Shown: positions 47,413 to 61,700, counted from the stretch's first letter. The stretch is 64,000 nt of DNA from Adenanthera pavonina (GCA_026686845.1 JAIVEN010000014.1:36292001-36356000), one strand, 5' to 3'. Notes: generated from the letters alone by a model not told the origin. Program-made: numbers and translations.

Positions 47413-48344
47413 TTATATTTATTCATTTAAATTCAACCAAACATTCACCAACTGAATTGTTTCAATTTTAATTTATGGTTTGAATCAATGTACTGCAGAT
47501 ATTTGTATAATAAGTATAACTATGCGAACCCCCTGTATTGTATGGATTCATCTATTTACTATGATTTGTGAACAGTTTGTGATTATTTTTTTTTCTTAGA
47601 TTGTTTTCTTATTATGCAAACGCTCTTCATATATTGGAGTCTCCCAAACGTATTTGTAGACTTTAGTGAGATGGATGATTAATATATATATATATATAAT
47701 GATTTATATTGTAAGAGTTATGCACATTATTATTAAATCTATACACTCAATCCAGTCTAAAATGTTTAAGGAGTAAAATAAATAATAATTATGCAATATC
47801 GATCTATGATCTATTTTATTATAATATATTGATTGAAATATAATTAAATGTTTGTAAAATTTAAAAAATTTCCAATTTCTTTGTTTATCAACAACTGTTT
47901 TATATTAATTAATTTTAGGAAGATAAAAATATTAAGAATGTATATTGGCAGTGTTATTAAATCTAAGTGTGTATTTGAATTAGTCTATTCATAATTGATT
48001 AGGAGGATAAATGATTACCCATAATTAATTATGAGAATAAATGATTTACATTTAGATGTTTTTATTTTATAAATAATTTTGAGAAAAAAATATATTTAAA
48101 TTTTAGAATTTTAAGTGATTATTAGATGGATAATGAAAAGAAAAAGTGAAATAAGTAATTATAAAATGATAAGTAATTATTTAAAATATAAATACTTATT
48201 AAAAAATCGATTGTATTTGAAAACTTCTAATAATAATAACTTTTTTCCTCCCACATGTGCTTATTGTTGCAATTCAAGTACACTCCAAAGTAGCGTTGTT
48301 GGGCTTTAAACCTTCTCCATCTACCAAAAAAGAATTCTAAAGGT

Positions 48345-48500
48345 GCCACATGACCTTAGCTCATGCGGTTAGAGTAAAATGAAATGGGAATAGCGGTCTA
48401 AGATTCAAATCTTCTGGATATAATATAAAAGAAAATTAAAATGGTTATTGTATAGCTAGAAATACTAACTTAAAATTTTATTGATCTAACCCAGGAAACT
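48345..48500 (+). repeat. Probable tRNA-derived SINE relic
   Basis: CCTTAGCTCATGCGGTTAGAG is A-box-like and AAGATTCAAATCTTC is B-box-like, some 35 bases apart, as in tRNA-derived SINEs. The 3' end and target duplication are not clear. Confidence 0.5.
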
Positions 48501-49597
48501 GTGATTGAATCTATCATAATTTAATTAATATATTTTTAATTTATATATACGTATATATAATTTATTTTTATTGGTTTTAACTAGTTTTTAACTTTTTATT
48601 GATCTTATCAATTTTTAGTTCAATAGATTGATTTTGAATAGTTTCAAATTGGACTAAAGTCGAACTCATCAATTTATCAATTAAATTGGATGATTTAATC
48701 CAATTATGAAAACAATGAATAGTGGGATGTATAAAATAATTCATCAATTTAGCTGACTGATTGAACTCAATTATGAGTGTACCATATATTAGTATTAGTA
48801 GTATGTATTAAGACATTAGTATTGAAGTGAGGTGGGTGGGTAACATCATGAGACGTATTGAGTGTCCCACACGAAGCCCCTTTGCCAACTGTGAACCAAA
48901 TCATCCTTCTTTTTTTTTTTTTTTTTACATTTGCCACCTCATAAGCCACAACATCTATTACATTCTTAAAATTTTATATTTAAAAATACAAATTATTATT
49001 ATTAAGTAAGATCTTTACCTCATATTGATAAACAAAGATATATGGTCAAAGAAACAATCAAACAACACAAAATTTTAAATAATGAAGCAATAGTTGATAC
49101 AAATTCCTAGATTTACTAAATAGCACTAAAATAGTGCGGTTTTTTACAGTAATATTAATGGAAGATTTCTATATAATTTGCAAGGGATTAAATTGAAAAA
49201 ATATTTCTATATAATGTTATGGAGGATTGAGTTAAGAATATTTTATTTGTTAAAAATTTAATGAAAAGACAATTCAAAATTTATAAAGAATCTATTATCA
49301 AAGCCCATAATTTTTTTTGGGGTACCAAATCAAAGACCATATAAAAATTTAAATTCTTCCATGTTTAATTCTCATTTTGGCCAAAGCCGACACTATTTAG
49401 TTGGTATGTTCATTTCCTTATTTATGTCTTATTTGTTTTAGTCTTATTGGTATCGTTATCAAAATTATAATTATGCATAGTATAATTGACATTTAAACAA
49501 ACCATATATATATTTATGTGAATGGAGCTAGACGCAACTATAAAGTCCTAATAATTATCAATGATAATCTCTTTAATTTCATTTGCGTCTAGCCGTA

Positions 49598-49620
49598 TGT
49601 ATATATATATATATATATAT
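49598..49620 (+). repeat. (AT)n microsatellite
   Basis: Perfect AT run. Similar runs lie at 46586-46608 and 47682-47698. Confidence 0.9.
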
Positions 49621-49792
49621 GACGTAATAAAATAAGAACACGTCAGTTTACAGTTTACAAACAATTTTGAAAATAAAAATTGAGAAAGTAAGAGAATAAG
49701 AGAATGACGCATCCTTCCGCCTTCGAAAAAAAGTTTGACTGGAAATGAAACCGGCCTCAAATGTCAAATATAAGGATTGCTTGGGTAAGTAA

Positions 49793-51488
49793 TGCCCCAT
49801 TTGGTTTGTGAACGTAATTTGGAAGAAAGTGGAAGTAGATGAGAGAGAAAATAGAAGTAGGGTTAAAAATATGTTTGATATGATGATAGAAATGTTATAT
49901 AATTTTGATTTAATACCTGTATTTATAATATTAAAAGATCAAAATGTCATTTTGATTTTTCTTTTTAAAAAAATCACACTGAATACATCTCCACCCTACA
50001 CCATCATACACCTCCACCATAGGCAACCAGAGAGGTCACCGAAAAGATCATTGGAGAACACCAATACCATCAAAGAGGAACCTAGCAAATCCAACAATCA
50101 AACATCATATTGAAATTAAAAAATAAAAAAAGCCAAAGAGAGTGATTTGAGGCATAAAATTTTCAAAGAAGCAATAACTCCGAAGGAGATAGAAGAATGA
50201 AGTCTGAAAAAAGACCATCCAGTTTAGGTTATCGGTCAATCTAGATCCTCCCCAAACAATTGTATAATCAATAAATAAGAGAAGAATAGACCTAAATTAT
50301 GGATGACCAATTTCAGATAATGATAGGACATAATTAATCCAAAACCTAGATTTATTGAATACCAAGCTCTAGAAAAGAGACAACAACATGCCAGTATGTT
50401 AGGCATAGAGGATGATGGACAATGGCTTTGAAGGTTGGATGACAATGAACGACTACATTAATGGCTGCCCAATTTTTAGAAGAAGCAATGAAGAAGCAGG
50501 TTATACTCTTTCACCACTATGAACCCACATCGAGAAGGGAGGAGAAATAGCATGGAGGAAGGCTTTTAGTGAAGCAGTCACTGGTGAAATCCATGCTGCC
50601 TTCATCGGTTGATGAACCCACATTGGACTAGGGTGGCTTGAACAAAAATGGTGGCCATAGGAGAGCTACATGATAAGGGGGTGGGGGGTGGGGGGAAAAT
50701 ACCTAGACCCAACCAACTTGGTCCAACCCAAGATGACCCAATTCGGTATTAACCTGATCTTAGCAACCTAAGACCAAATACCCAGTCTAGACATTTGGTT
50801 GATAGATCGAGTTAGACCAAGTTACAAGCTAACCCTTTAGACCAAATGGTCTGGTCTAGCCTCAAGGTCTATTATATATATATATACATACATATAAAAC
50901 GTTGCGTTTTGAGTCATGGAGATGGATGAAAAGCAAACCCTAGACTCTAATTCATTTTGTTTGACTTCAGTTCTGTCATCCTCTCATCCTAATCTCATAT
51001 CCTACTTCAATTCCGCCCTCCTCTCATTTTAGTCTCGCATCCTTCTTTTGATCTGATCTCCATGAGTTCTTTGTCACTATCGCTAGCTTCATCATTCATT
51101 GTTTGCTTGTTTGAGTTTGCAGCTTCGCTTTCCTCTCATTTCCTCAGTCTTGCATCCTTTCTCTAATCTCCATGAGTTCTTTGCCACCATCACTAGCTTC
51201 ACCATTCACTGTCAACGTCGTAAGACCGCTACTGCTATGGTTGCTTGTTGTTTCTCCATCAATAGGTACCTCTTTCTCCATCTCTTTCTCATCGTCACTT
51301 GAGCCTTCTCCAACCATTGCTAGTGATTCAGTCCTTCAATGACAAAGACAAAGGTCCTATTTCTAGATCTGGTACTATTGAGATGGTGCTGGTGATTTTA
51401 CCATTACCTATTATTTGTTGTTGCTAGATCTTGGTGAGGAAATTGAGGAGACAAAGATCCAATTTACAAAGTTAGGTTTTTTCCAGCA

Positions 51489-51521
<33 letters not shown>

Positions 51522-52163
51522 TGCATTTTGTTTAGCAATTTGTTGTGAAAGGATGCTTCTAATCTTGTTATTAACCAATTGAGTACTGGCACACAAAAAA
51601 TAACCTATTGAGTATTGTTTCTATTTTGTAATATGTTGCAATCTTTGAATAAATCTTTGATTTTTATTTTTAATTAAGGTTGATTCTTGATTACTCTTTC
51701 AAATATGTTTGTTGATTTTTTTCATGTTCTTTATGGAATTGTTGTGCTTTCCTGTATATCTATTTTCTTCCTTCGTTTTTGTTAAAAAATATTAGTGGTC
51801 TCAAAACTTGGTCTAGCCCAAGCTGAACAGTCTAGCCTGGTCTGACCTACCAACTCGACCAGACCAGACCGTAGATTCCCTAAACTAAACCCGTCCCCTT
51901 ATAAGATCAAACCACAGGTTGCTAGAAAACATGATCCAACACGATCTCCCCCCACCCTTAGAAGAGGCAAAAAAGTCTAAATGTCAAATTTCCATGGAAG
52001 TTTGAAGACTTCCATCGCCCATGGCAAAAAGGCCACTTCCATCATTTTTTATGGAAGTGGCTTCCATTGTGAATCTTTCTCTAGCACACCAAATATCCCA
52101 AAATTGCACTTCTGCCTCTGTTTCCATTTCTGTGAGCGCAGTTCTATGGTATCAAACATAGCA
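49793..52163. mobile_element. Possible PIF/Harbinger-like composite element
   Basis: The left end TGCCCCATTTGGT and the reversed right end TGCTATGTTTGAT share 8 of 13 bases, and TAA stands on both sides (49790-49792, 52164-52166). Inside I see no transposase. At 50700-50870 and 51795-51940, words such as GGTCTAG and GACCAGACC recur near both sides in inverted sense, so a second element may be nested within. A duplicated CTCCATGAGTTCTTTG block starts near 51058 and 51168. The boundaries are tentative, as the terminal match is weak. Confidence 0.35.
50677..50696 (+). repeat. G-rich tract, potential G-quadruplex
   Basis: Three G-runs of 5-6 are separated by single T's. The runs are long enough for a four-tract quadruplex on paper. 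Confidence 0.6.
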
Positions 52164-52775
52164 TAAGGGGGAAATTAAACTTTTTGAAAGGGAGACTAAT
52201 TATGTTTGTTTTGTACAAAAAGAAAAATATAAAAACTTTCAAAAAGTTGAGTTTAACTTAGAAAGTAAAACTTTTGAAACAAAATCCAACAAAATTTTAC
52301 TTATTTAGTATTTTATAATTTTTTGAGTGTTTTATAATATATTTCATAAAAGACCCTTGATTATTTAAAAAAGTTATGAAATCCAACAGGCATTTATGTT
52401 TTTATCATTAAAACACAATATATTTATTTAAAAAATAATTTTAACTTCTTAAAAAATAAAACATTAAACAAGTAAATCATGCATGAATTTTCTAAACTTA
52501 CTTTCTAGAAATTATATCAAGCATCCCTAATTATATATTACGTGTTGAATTTTTTTTTCAACTATAAATTTTTAATTTTTCTCATTTAATCTTTGAAAGT
52601 CTCCAAGCTATACTTTAATTTATTCTTTAAAATTTTGTCCTTCATTTTTTTAGTTTTCTTATAAATTTTAAAATAAACAATTATTAATATAAAAATTTAA
52701 ATTATTCGAATAAAATATGAATGATGTTGCTCTAGAACAAACAATAATGAAGGTAAATTCTATTTTGATTGCTTA

Positions 52776-53065
52776 CTCTCTCGATCATTAATATATGCCA
52801 TTTTACAAAATGTTTGGATCATTAATTATATTTTTCTAATAAAGCTCTTGGTTTGTTTTATGTGCAATTAAGAGGTGCCATTCTAGTTGACCTATAGGGA
52901 TTAGAAGGAATGTGAACGGTAATTAATTTGATATTGGAATTTAATATACTTAATAAGGATAATATTGAAAACTATTGAGATTTTTTGATAAATGCATTGA
53001 CGCAATTAACTTTCTTTAATATATGTAAGGTAGTTAAAAGTGACTTATTAAGGTAATAGAGGGAG
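52776..53065. mobile_element. Stowaway-type MITE (copy E)
   Basis: Ends CTCTCTCGATCATTAATATA and, reversed, CTCCCTCTATTACCTTAATA, with TA on both sides (52774-52775, 53066-53067). It ends only 17 bp before the next MITE. Confidence 0.7.
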
Positions 53066-53082
53066 TATATGAAAAAAATATA

Positions 53083-53344
53083 CTCCCTCTAATTTTTAAT
53101 ATAAAACCCTTTTAATCAAATTGTACTAATTAAGAATGAGAGTTAAAGTTAGCAAACTACCTCGATTTCTTTAAAAATTATAATATTTTTTTAAATTATC
53201 ATTATTTAATCTCTTTCTCTCTCTCTTTGGGATTCATTAAATATGAGTTTTTTTAATATGCATAATAAATATTACCTTATATATTGTAAATGACCCTATA
53301 TTTAAAACTATATGAAAATGCTATATATTTAGGACTAGAGGGAG
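53083..53344. mobile_element. Stowaway-type MITE (copy B)
   Basis: Ends CTCCCTCTAATTTTTAATAT and, reversed, CTCCCTCTAGTCCTAAATAT, with TA on both sides (53081-53082, 53345-53346). Full-length relative of copy A at 8474-8739. Confidence 0.88.
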
Positions 53345-53346
53345 TA

Positions 53347-56300
53347 ATATGGGGAAAAATATTTTTTTATGTTAAACTTTCAAGGGAAAAAAATTTTGCT
53401 TATAGTAGTAATAAGTAGCAATCAAGACCCACTAAACTTTCCTAATCATCTTGATTAGTGAAAATGAAGACTTTGACAAAGACTTTGTTAATGGAAGACA
53501 GTTAATTCTAATTCATGTAAGAAGCTAGTGAGGTCAAATCAAGGAAAACAATGTTTATATTAATTAATATAGCATTAATTACAACGTAATTAATTTAATT
53601 CATAATCTTTAATTAACACCTTCATACATAATTATAGTATTTGTCTTTAGCTAAACTAGGTGTATTGGCATTGCCATGTTGTAATATTTAAAGTTCTTAA
53701 CAAATCGGTGCACTTTGAGCTTCACAAAATTAAATGAGTCCTTTTGCTTAAACCGACAGGCACATGACTTAATTTTTATAGGCTTAATTAATTTAGTATT
53801 AACAGCATTAATTAGCGCAGCAGATAATTATTTATGCATAAATCAAATTGTGAAAGTGGCATAAGCCCGGTCTAATGTTGACTGGTGAAGGTAGTTAGCA
53901 AGAAACCCTGACTGGTGAAGGTTGTTAGATGAAACCCCTAAGACATCAAACGGTGAGGCCCATCATGAAAAAAGTTACGTCTTCCTTATTTGGTATTTTT
54001 ATCAATTAATAAATTTTACTAAAAAAATAAGATAAGTTAATATAAATATCATGAATAAATTATATAGACAATTTTTAAATTTTATTTAAATTTTATTGCC
54101 TCTGTTTTTATTTATGAGTTACTCTTAACTATCTGACACAAATTAAGAAAATTAGTTGAAATTAGTTAAGATAATTAGAATTTTAAAAAATTAATAAAAT
54201 TTAAAAATTGTCTGTTTTTATTTATGAGTTACTCTTAACTATCTTACACAAATTAAGAAAATTAGTTGAAATTAGTTAAGATTATTAGAATTTTAAAAAA
54301 TTAATAAAATTTTTCAATATTATCCTCACTAAATTGTAATACCATTATAATTATATTTATCTTAATCTCTCTCAATCATAAATGTTTTAGTAAAATTGGA
54401 AAAACAATTTGATGCTATCTCAATATTATAAAATAACTTATATTTTTAATAATTAAAAAGCTTATACAATATATCCTATAAAAAGGAAGAGAGAGGGTAT
54501 AGATTTTTTAAAGTAAAAAAAATTATATCACATTTTAGTTTAATTTTAAAATTTTTACTAAAATATTCTTCGTTAAGTTAAATATTCATGTTTTGAAATT
54601 AAAATAACTTCGTAAATATTTTTTAGGGTAAAACATGAGGTGGGCTTATTTATTACACTGAGTCTAAAGTGAGGTGAACTATTCATGGTTAACGAAGAAT
54701 GGGGAAGAATGGGGCTTCATATATATAGATATTGATATGCTTATCACTATAAACACCCTTTCAAAATCAATATAAACATCGTCTAAATTTCACTAAAAGT
54801 ATAGAGACCTCTTCTTCATTCTCAAAATCTTTATAGATCTCCTATGGAACAAAAAGTAAATTATATAAACCTCCTTTATATTTTGTTGAAAATAGAGGAG
54901 ATGTCAATACAATTTTTTTAAAAAAATAAGAATAGTTTATGTAATTTAATTTGTAAGAGAGATCTATGTAAGTTTTGAGAATAAAGGAAAGGACCATGTA
55001 ATTTCATCAAAACTAAAAAACATCTGAATAATTTACTATTTGTTATGGAAAGCACTTCAATATATGAAAAGAAAAAGTTAAATTAAACCAAATATATATA
55101 TACATTTTAAAATAGGTACAATATATAGAGTTTCAACAAAATTTAAACAAAATCGGTGTATTGTTTAAAAAATAATTTGGCTGTACACAGGACAAAGTAA
55201 AAAAAAAACAAAGAAAGTGGAGAGCATACTTTTGGAAAAAGTATGAAAAATGTTGGCTTAAGTGAAATTAAAGCAAAAGTAATGGTATTGAAATGAATAA
55301 CAAATGTGAAAGGTCTAGAAAGAGGGTTATTAAATTTTGAGGAAGGTAAAAGGGAAGAGAGTAATTGGAGAGAAGAGAGGTTGTGATATCGTTTTCAATG
55401 TGAGAGAGGAAGAGAAGAAGGTAGGATTGCTCTATCAAGCTGATTCTCTAAGTCCATTGGAATTGAATTGAATTGAATTGGTGGGTCTTTCTATCTTTTA
55501 CGCGTCCTTTCTTTCAAGAATATGGCACTTCGATGCTGACCTTTAACTTCAACACACTAGCAATTTATTATTTATCACAAAAATCAATTATTAATATCAA
55601 TACATGTAACATATTTTTATAAAAATATCAATATAACATATAACATATAAATTGACGTGAATATTTTTTAGAATTTAATATTTTAATTTTATTTAAAATT
55701 TTAAAGTAATTTCTTGATATTACGTTAAAAATAATGCATGATTATTGGGTATCTATGAAGCATTGATACTTTAAAAAAGTAGGCGCAATCATATCTGATA
55801 CATGATACGATATGATACATGTATAGTACTTATGTATACGTATCAATCGGTATCATTTTGTACCTATTTATACCACTTCAAATTTTTACATTAAAATACG
55901 ACTATTTGAAATTGTTATAAATTTTGTATGGTTTATTTTAACATTTATATCATACTTTTTAGAATATTTAATACCCATTTTTATCTTAATAAGTAAATTT
56001 ATTAATTATGCATATAAATAATATTATATATCTATAAATATCTCTCACACCCGTATCCTAAAATTTTAAAAATTATTGTATCTTTCGTAGCATGCCATAT
56101 CATATCCGATACATTTACCCATATCAGTGCTATATAGTTGGGTATCTATAATTTTACAAATGTTACTTTTGATTATAATATTATTTTTTAAAGGAATATA
56201 TTTTAGATGAATGCAATTATATTTTTAGTAATAAGTGAAATTAATTTGATTTTTATTTTTAAGTACTTTTTAAAATTGGCCAACCCTAGTCTAGTATCTT

Positions 56301-58430
56301 AAGTTTTGCCATTTTTTTAGACCCATATTGCTTCTCTAAGATTAGAAGAACATTAGAACTTTAGTGTTTTTCCACCAAACAATTAGCTAATAAATATTGC
56401 CTAATTTAAAAAAAATAGCAATAGATGTCATTGGAGGGACTAACGAATACATAAATATATAGATAGATCATATGGTGTGACAAAAGAAACAAAGATAATG
56501 AAACATTTCTTTGTTAAAATGTTGGGAATAATAAGTGAATTAGGATTTAGATATTATCAGAGTTAAATGTTTATATAATTTTAAACTTTTTGCAGAATAA
56601 AGATACAAATAGGTTACAAGTAACCCATCTGATTCTTCACAAGAGACTACCATTTCGTCCTCCTTGTTTCAAGATACAAAAAAGGGCGTTTAGTGTACTT
56701 CGTGATTGGTCTTCTTTCTTGTACAGTTTTACCATAGCCTTTCTTTTCTTTTTTTTTTTTTTTTTTAAAGTCTAACCAATAAAGCATAAAGAGACAAAAA
56801 TAGTTTACATGGACTGAATGAATATGCTAGGTGATTTTAGGCCAGTACTACTTTCGGGCTTTAGTCATTCAAATTTGCCACAGGCCCAATTTTCAAATAA
56901 GTTTTTTTTATAAAAAAGCCTATTAGGCCCACAGGGAGGTTCTGAATCAAGCATTATGTCCACGTTGGCCCAGTCATAATATAGTATTTCATAGCCATAT
57001 ATGATATTAGCTAGCTTATTATTGCTGAGTTTTGAGATTTTTTTTGACAAAACAAATAATAATAATATTATTATTATTATTATTCCATCACATATCAGAA
57101 GAAGATAACGACATTAGAATTATTTTTTCTCACAATCACATGTGTGATTTTAATTTTTAAGGTATGAAATGATTGGCATGAAGATTTTGTATTATTCCAA
57201 TTTACATCACATAATTCAATATTGAAAAAAATCACTTGAGGCTGGCAAAGCAAAATATAAAAGCCGCCAAGGTAAAATTGTTACAAATGTTTGTATAAAA
57301 TAAAAAAAATTTGTTACAAATGTGTTAGGAATATGTGCACGATACACACATATAGACACACACATATACATAGATATATTGTTGAGTTGGAAGGGATTGA
57401 TGTTTGGGTGTTATGTGATGTAAATGTCATTAATAGGATAAATGGCTTGAAGGTTTCAGTTCAATCCGTGTAAGAATATTAAAATTACCTTAATATTGAG
57501 GATTTTATCATAATAAAAATATTAAATTTGTATTTATTTCATGAAGTATGATGTTATATTACCTCTACATTGAATATGCAATGCACTCCGAATTTAGTTT
57601 TATTTACTGATGCTGGACTTAATGGCTGGTTTGTTGTTGACAGGCTAATTAAGTGTAATAAAAGGAAAGTCGTTGCTTCTATGTTTTGAAATAACTTGCC
57701 TACATATTTAGAAATCCTACATCATCAAATTTAATGAATGAAGTGTAAAGATGAGTTTACATAAAAAGATGTTATAGGAACTCTAATACGCAGCGTGAAG
57801 CTTTTTGAGTATTTTATATTTAGATATTCTCTCTTTCTTCTCATCCTTTGTGAGTTAGGGGCACTTATGGTGTCTATAACAATTGATTATGAAATGTTTA
57901 TAATATTCCTTTCTTTCCCTTGTTAACATTTGAAATTTTAAAAATATTTATAGATCAAAATTAAAAGATAATTAAAACATCTAATTTCCCTGACATCAAA
58001 GAATAATATTTTTCTAGAAGTAAATATAGTATAACACATTTAGATAAACATATCTTTTATGTAAAGAGTAAATTTGCCAAAAGAAGACATTTTTATTATA
58101 TTCATTTTTTTTGACACATTATATTCAGTGTTATATCATATATTATTAAATTTAGAATATCATTCTCTTATATTTTTTTGGACAAAAAATATTATTTTCT
58201 TACATGATGCAATATCTTATATAATATTACAAGGTAGTATCAAAATTTATCAAACCTTATCTAATCACTATCAACCCTTATAGTATTATGCTTCATCTTA
58301 TATGATATTCCGAATGACTTTTAAAATATTATATTTTCATTAATAGAATAATCAATTAAGATAAAAAAAATTATTTACATAAGTGTTAACATATGAAGAA
58401 ATTTACTTTTAAATTTTTAAATTTTGAAAA
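53347..58430. other. AT-rich intergenic spacer
   Basis: No gene is recognised. Contents are a 110-bp tandem duplication (54101-54314), a possible MITE end near 54500 and simple repeats including an (AAT)n/(ATT)n palindrome at 57055-57083. The short frames listed by length alone (for example 56590-56775, 58074-58283) have no family features. Confidence 0.5.
54101..54314 (+). repeat. 110-bp tandem duplication
   Basis: TCTGTTTTTATTTATGAGTT starts at 54101 and at 54211. The units differ at only two or so positions (ATCTGACACA against ATCTTACACA, ATAATTAG against ATTATTAG). The unit resembles a MITE 5' end, and GAGAGAGGGTA near 54490 could be the other terminus. Confidence 0.9.
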
Positions 58431-58736
58431 TTGAAATCATTAGAAGATCAATCCGAAGCCAAAATCCCTAAATTTGTTTTCGGCTTCGCTGCTATCAGGG
58501 GCTCAGTACTCACATTGCAAGTTGGCATTGCACCTGTTGCTCTCGCCTCCGCGGCTCCACCGGTCCCGCTCCGCGATCGCCTCGGACCGTCTCACGTTTG
58601 CTGCTGTCTCCGCATTCCTCCATCCGCACACTGCACCGGCTCTCCCTCCACGATTCCTCCTCTTTTTTCTTTTTCGGCAGAAATTTGTATCGTGACGAAG
58701 ATTGCTGAGCAAGGTTTGCTTCCCACCATTTCACAA
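58431..58736 (+). promoter_or_regulatory. 5' leader of SYF1, open in frame but without ATG
   Basis: These 306 bases are in frame with SYF1, have no stop, and hold no in-frame ATG. Base composition is much richer in G+C than the spacer (CCGCGG, CGCGATCGC). The likely reading is a GC-rich 5' UTR. Initiation at a non-ATG codon would add up to 102 residues that have no counterpart in known SYF1 proteins, so I do not propose it. Confidence 0.55.
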
Positions 58737-61700
58737 ATGGCGATCTCCCAAGAGCTATATCCCTCCCAAGACGACCTTCTCTACGAAGAAGAGCTCCTGC
58801 GGAATCCCTTTAGCCTCAAGCTATGGTGGCGTTACCTTGTTGCTCGATCAGAAGCTCCGTTCAAAAAACGCTTCGTCATCTACGAGCGAGCCCTCAAAGC
58901 CCTCCCCGGAAGCTACAAGATTTGGCATGCGTACCTTCGCGAACGACTTGAGCTTGTTCGAAACTTACCCATCACTCACTCCCAGTATGACACCCTCAAC
59001 AACACCTTCGAACGCGCTCTTGTCACAATGCACAAAATGCCCAGAATCTGGATAATGTATCTTCAAACTCTCACAGAACAGAAATTGATTACTCGGACGC
59101 GAAGAACGTTTGATAGGGCCCTTTGTGCGCTTCCAGTAACGCAGCATGATCGAATTTGGGAGCCATACCTTGTGTTCGTCAGCCAGAAGGGTATCCCAAT
59201 CGAGACTTCTCTTCGGGTTTATCGGAGGTACCTAAAATATGACCCTACTCATATAGAAGATTTTATTGAATTCTTGGTTAATTCTAGTCTCTGGCAAGAG
59301 GCTGCAGAAAGGTTGGCTTCAGTGCTAAACGATGACCCCTTTTATTCAATAAAGGGAAAAACAAAGCACAGGCTATGGTTGGAGCTGTGTGATTTGCTTA
59401 CAAGACATGCCAATGAGGTTTCTGGTTTAAATGTTGATGCAATAATTAGAGGTGGGATTAGGAAGTTTACAGATGAGGTGGGGAGACTCTGGACGTCGTT
59501 GGCAGAGTATTATATTAGAAGGGGTTTGCATGAGAAGGCAAGGGATATTTTTGAAGAGGGGATGTCAACTGTTGTCACAGTAAGGGATTTTAGTGTGATC
59601 TTTGATTCATACTCACAGTTTGAGGAAAGCATGCTTTCTTATAAGATGGAGGAGATGGGCTTAAGTGAAGACGAAGAAGAAGAAGATGATGATGAAGACA
59701 ATGGTGTTGGGGATGAAGAGGATGTTCGATTCCTGGGAAGACTGTCTCAGGAGGACTTTGAGAAGAAGATTCTACATGGATTTTGGTTGAGTGATAAAAA
59801 TGACACAGATTTGAGGTTGGCTAGATTGGAACATCTTATGAATAGGAGACCAGAATTGGCTAACAGTGTTCTTTTACGTCAAAATCCTCATAATGTAGAG
59901 CAGTGGCACCGTAGGGTGAAGCTGTTTGAAGGTAATCCTACTAGGCAGATATTGACCTACACTGAAGCTGTGAGGACAGTTCATCCTATGAAGGCACTGG
60001 GAAAGCCTCACACATTGTGGGTTGCTTTTGCAAAACTGTATGAGGATCACAAAGACCTTGCCAACGCCAGAGTTATATTTGACAAGGCAGTGCAAGTTAA
60101 TTACAAGACTGTGGTTCATCTGGCAAGTGTCTGGTGTGAGTGGGCAGAAATGGAATTGAGGCATAAGAACTTCAAAGGAGCCCTTGAACTTATGAGGCGG
60201 GCCACAGCAGAGCCGTCAGTTGAGGTCAAGCGGAGAGGTAATCTTAATTTGATTTTCTTGACTTCTTTTTTTTTGTTTTGTTTTGCTTTTGTTAACATTC
60301 AAACATACTTTGAAGTTGAAATTGCCAACTGTTATGAGTCTTTTGTTACTGGACTGTACAGAAAATATAACAGCTGTCAAATTTGTGCATGCGAATGGTT
60401 CGGATGATTTTGACCTGTCGAACATTTGTCAGTCTTAATTGGGCTCGGCTTGCCTTGTTGAACATGAACTGGCAAAATTTTTTAGGATGATTTTGGCATG
60501 CTTAATGTATTGTTTTAGTGGAGCATGGTTTTGGCATGCTTAATGATAATCTTTGTTACTTTGATTTTCTTGTCAGAATGATATTTCTCATGAACTCAAA
60601 ACAGTAAACGCTTATATGCTATTGTATACCCTAAGATGATGATCTCAGGGCTATTGAGAAGGAGTGAAGTCAAATTATAAAGATTAAAGATTTAGAAAGT
60701 ATCATTGTGGTTGTGTGGGAAGTGAACTAACTTTCAATTTTTGCTTTTTCTTTACTTTTAGTGGCTGCTGATGGAAATGAACCAGTTCAAATGATGTTGC
60801 ATAAGTCCCTGAGGTTATGGACGTTTTATGTTGACTTGGAGGAAAGTCTGGGTACATTGGAGTCTACCCGGGCTGTTTATGAGAGAATATTGGATTTAAG
60901 GATAGCCACACCTCAGATTATAATAAATTATGCGTACCTTTTGGAGGTATGGAGCTATCCCTACATTTTAATACGTCATATTTTTGAGTTTTTCCTTGAT
61001 CTGATTCTGATTGATTGACAAATCTTCTTCATCGAATTTGCAGGAGCATAAATACTTTGAAGATGCATTTAAGGTTTATGAAAGAGGTGTAAAGATATTC
61101 AAGTACCCACATGTTAAAGACATATGGATCACATATTTGTCGAAATTTGTGAAGAGATATGGAAAAACAAAATTGGAGAGAGCAAGAGAGCTCTTTGAGA
61201 ATGCTGTTGAAACGGTATGCTCTTGTTTCCTAATGATCCTAGATTTTCATGGTATCTAAAAGATTTCAACTATCTCCTCAAAATGTATGTAATATATATT
61301 TCAATTATAGGCCAATCTTTGGCAATGATTCATTTATCTTTTAGATCAATCTTAAGATTTGAATTTTAAGGCACTTGGGCGGTGTCCAAGGAAGATGTCA
61401 AGTGAAGGGAAGGTAAAGGGGTGGTTGAGGGTTTAGATGGCAGTCATGGTGCTAAAGAAATTCTGGCTTATATCTTTTAAATGTGGGATGGTCTAGTGTG
61501 TCAATCGTATAAATGAAAGTCTGCATTATATTAATGGAAAAGACTTTCATTTATGTATGATGTGACTTTTGCTTTATATCTGTGTGTAAAGTTTTAGGGT
61601 ATTATATATGTGAAGTTCCAAATGCATTGGAGTAAAATTTACCAACAGGTTGTGTCATGTTTTTGAACTGTGTAAAATGTGTCTCATCTGTGAAGGTTCA

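Noticed and set aside
50670..51960. Possible nested hAT element with G-rich ends
   Set aside because: The G-rich words near both ends suggested inverted termini, but I could not find matching 8-bp flanks or consistent ends.
60238..60407. Read-through end of SYF1 exon 1 (adds NLNLIFLTSFFLF...)
   Set aside because: This is intron 1 sequence after a GT donor. Joining at 60237|60762 restores the conserved VEVKRRVAADGNEP reading.
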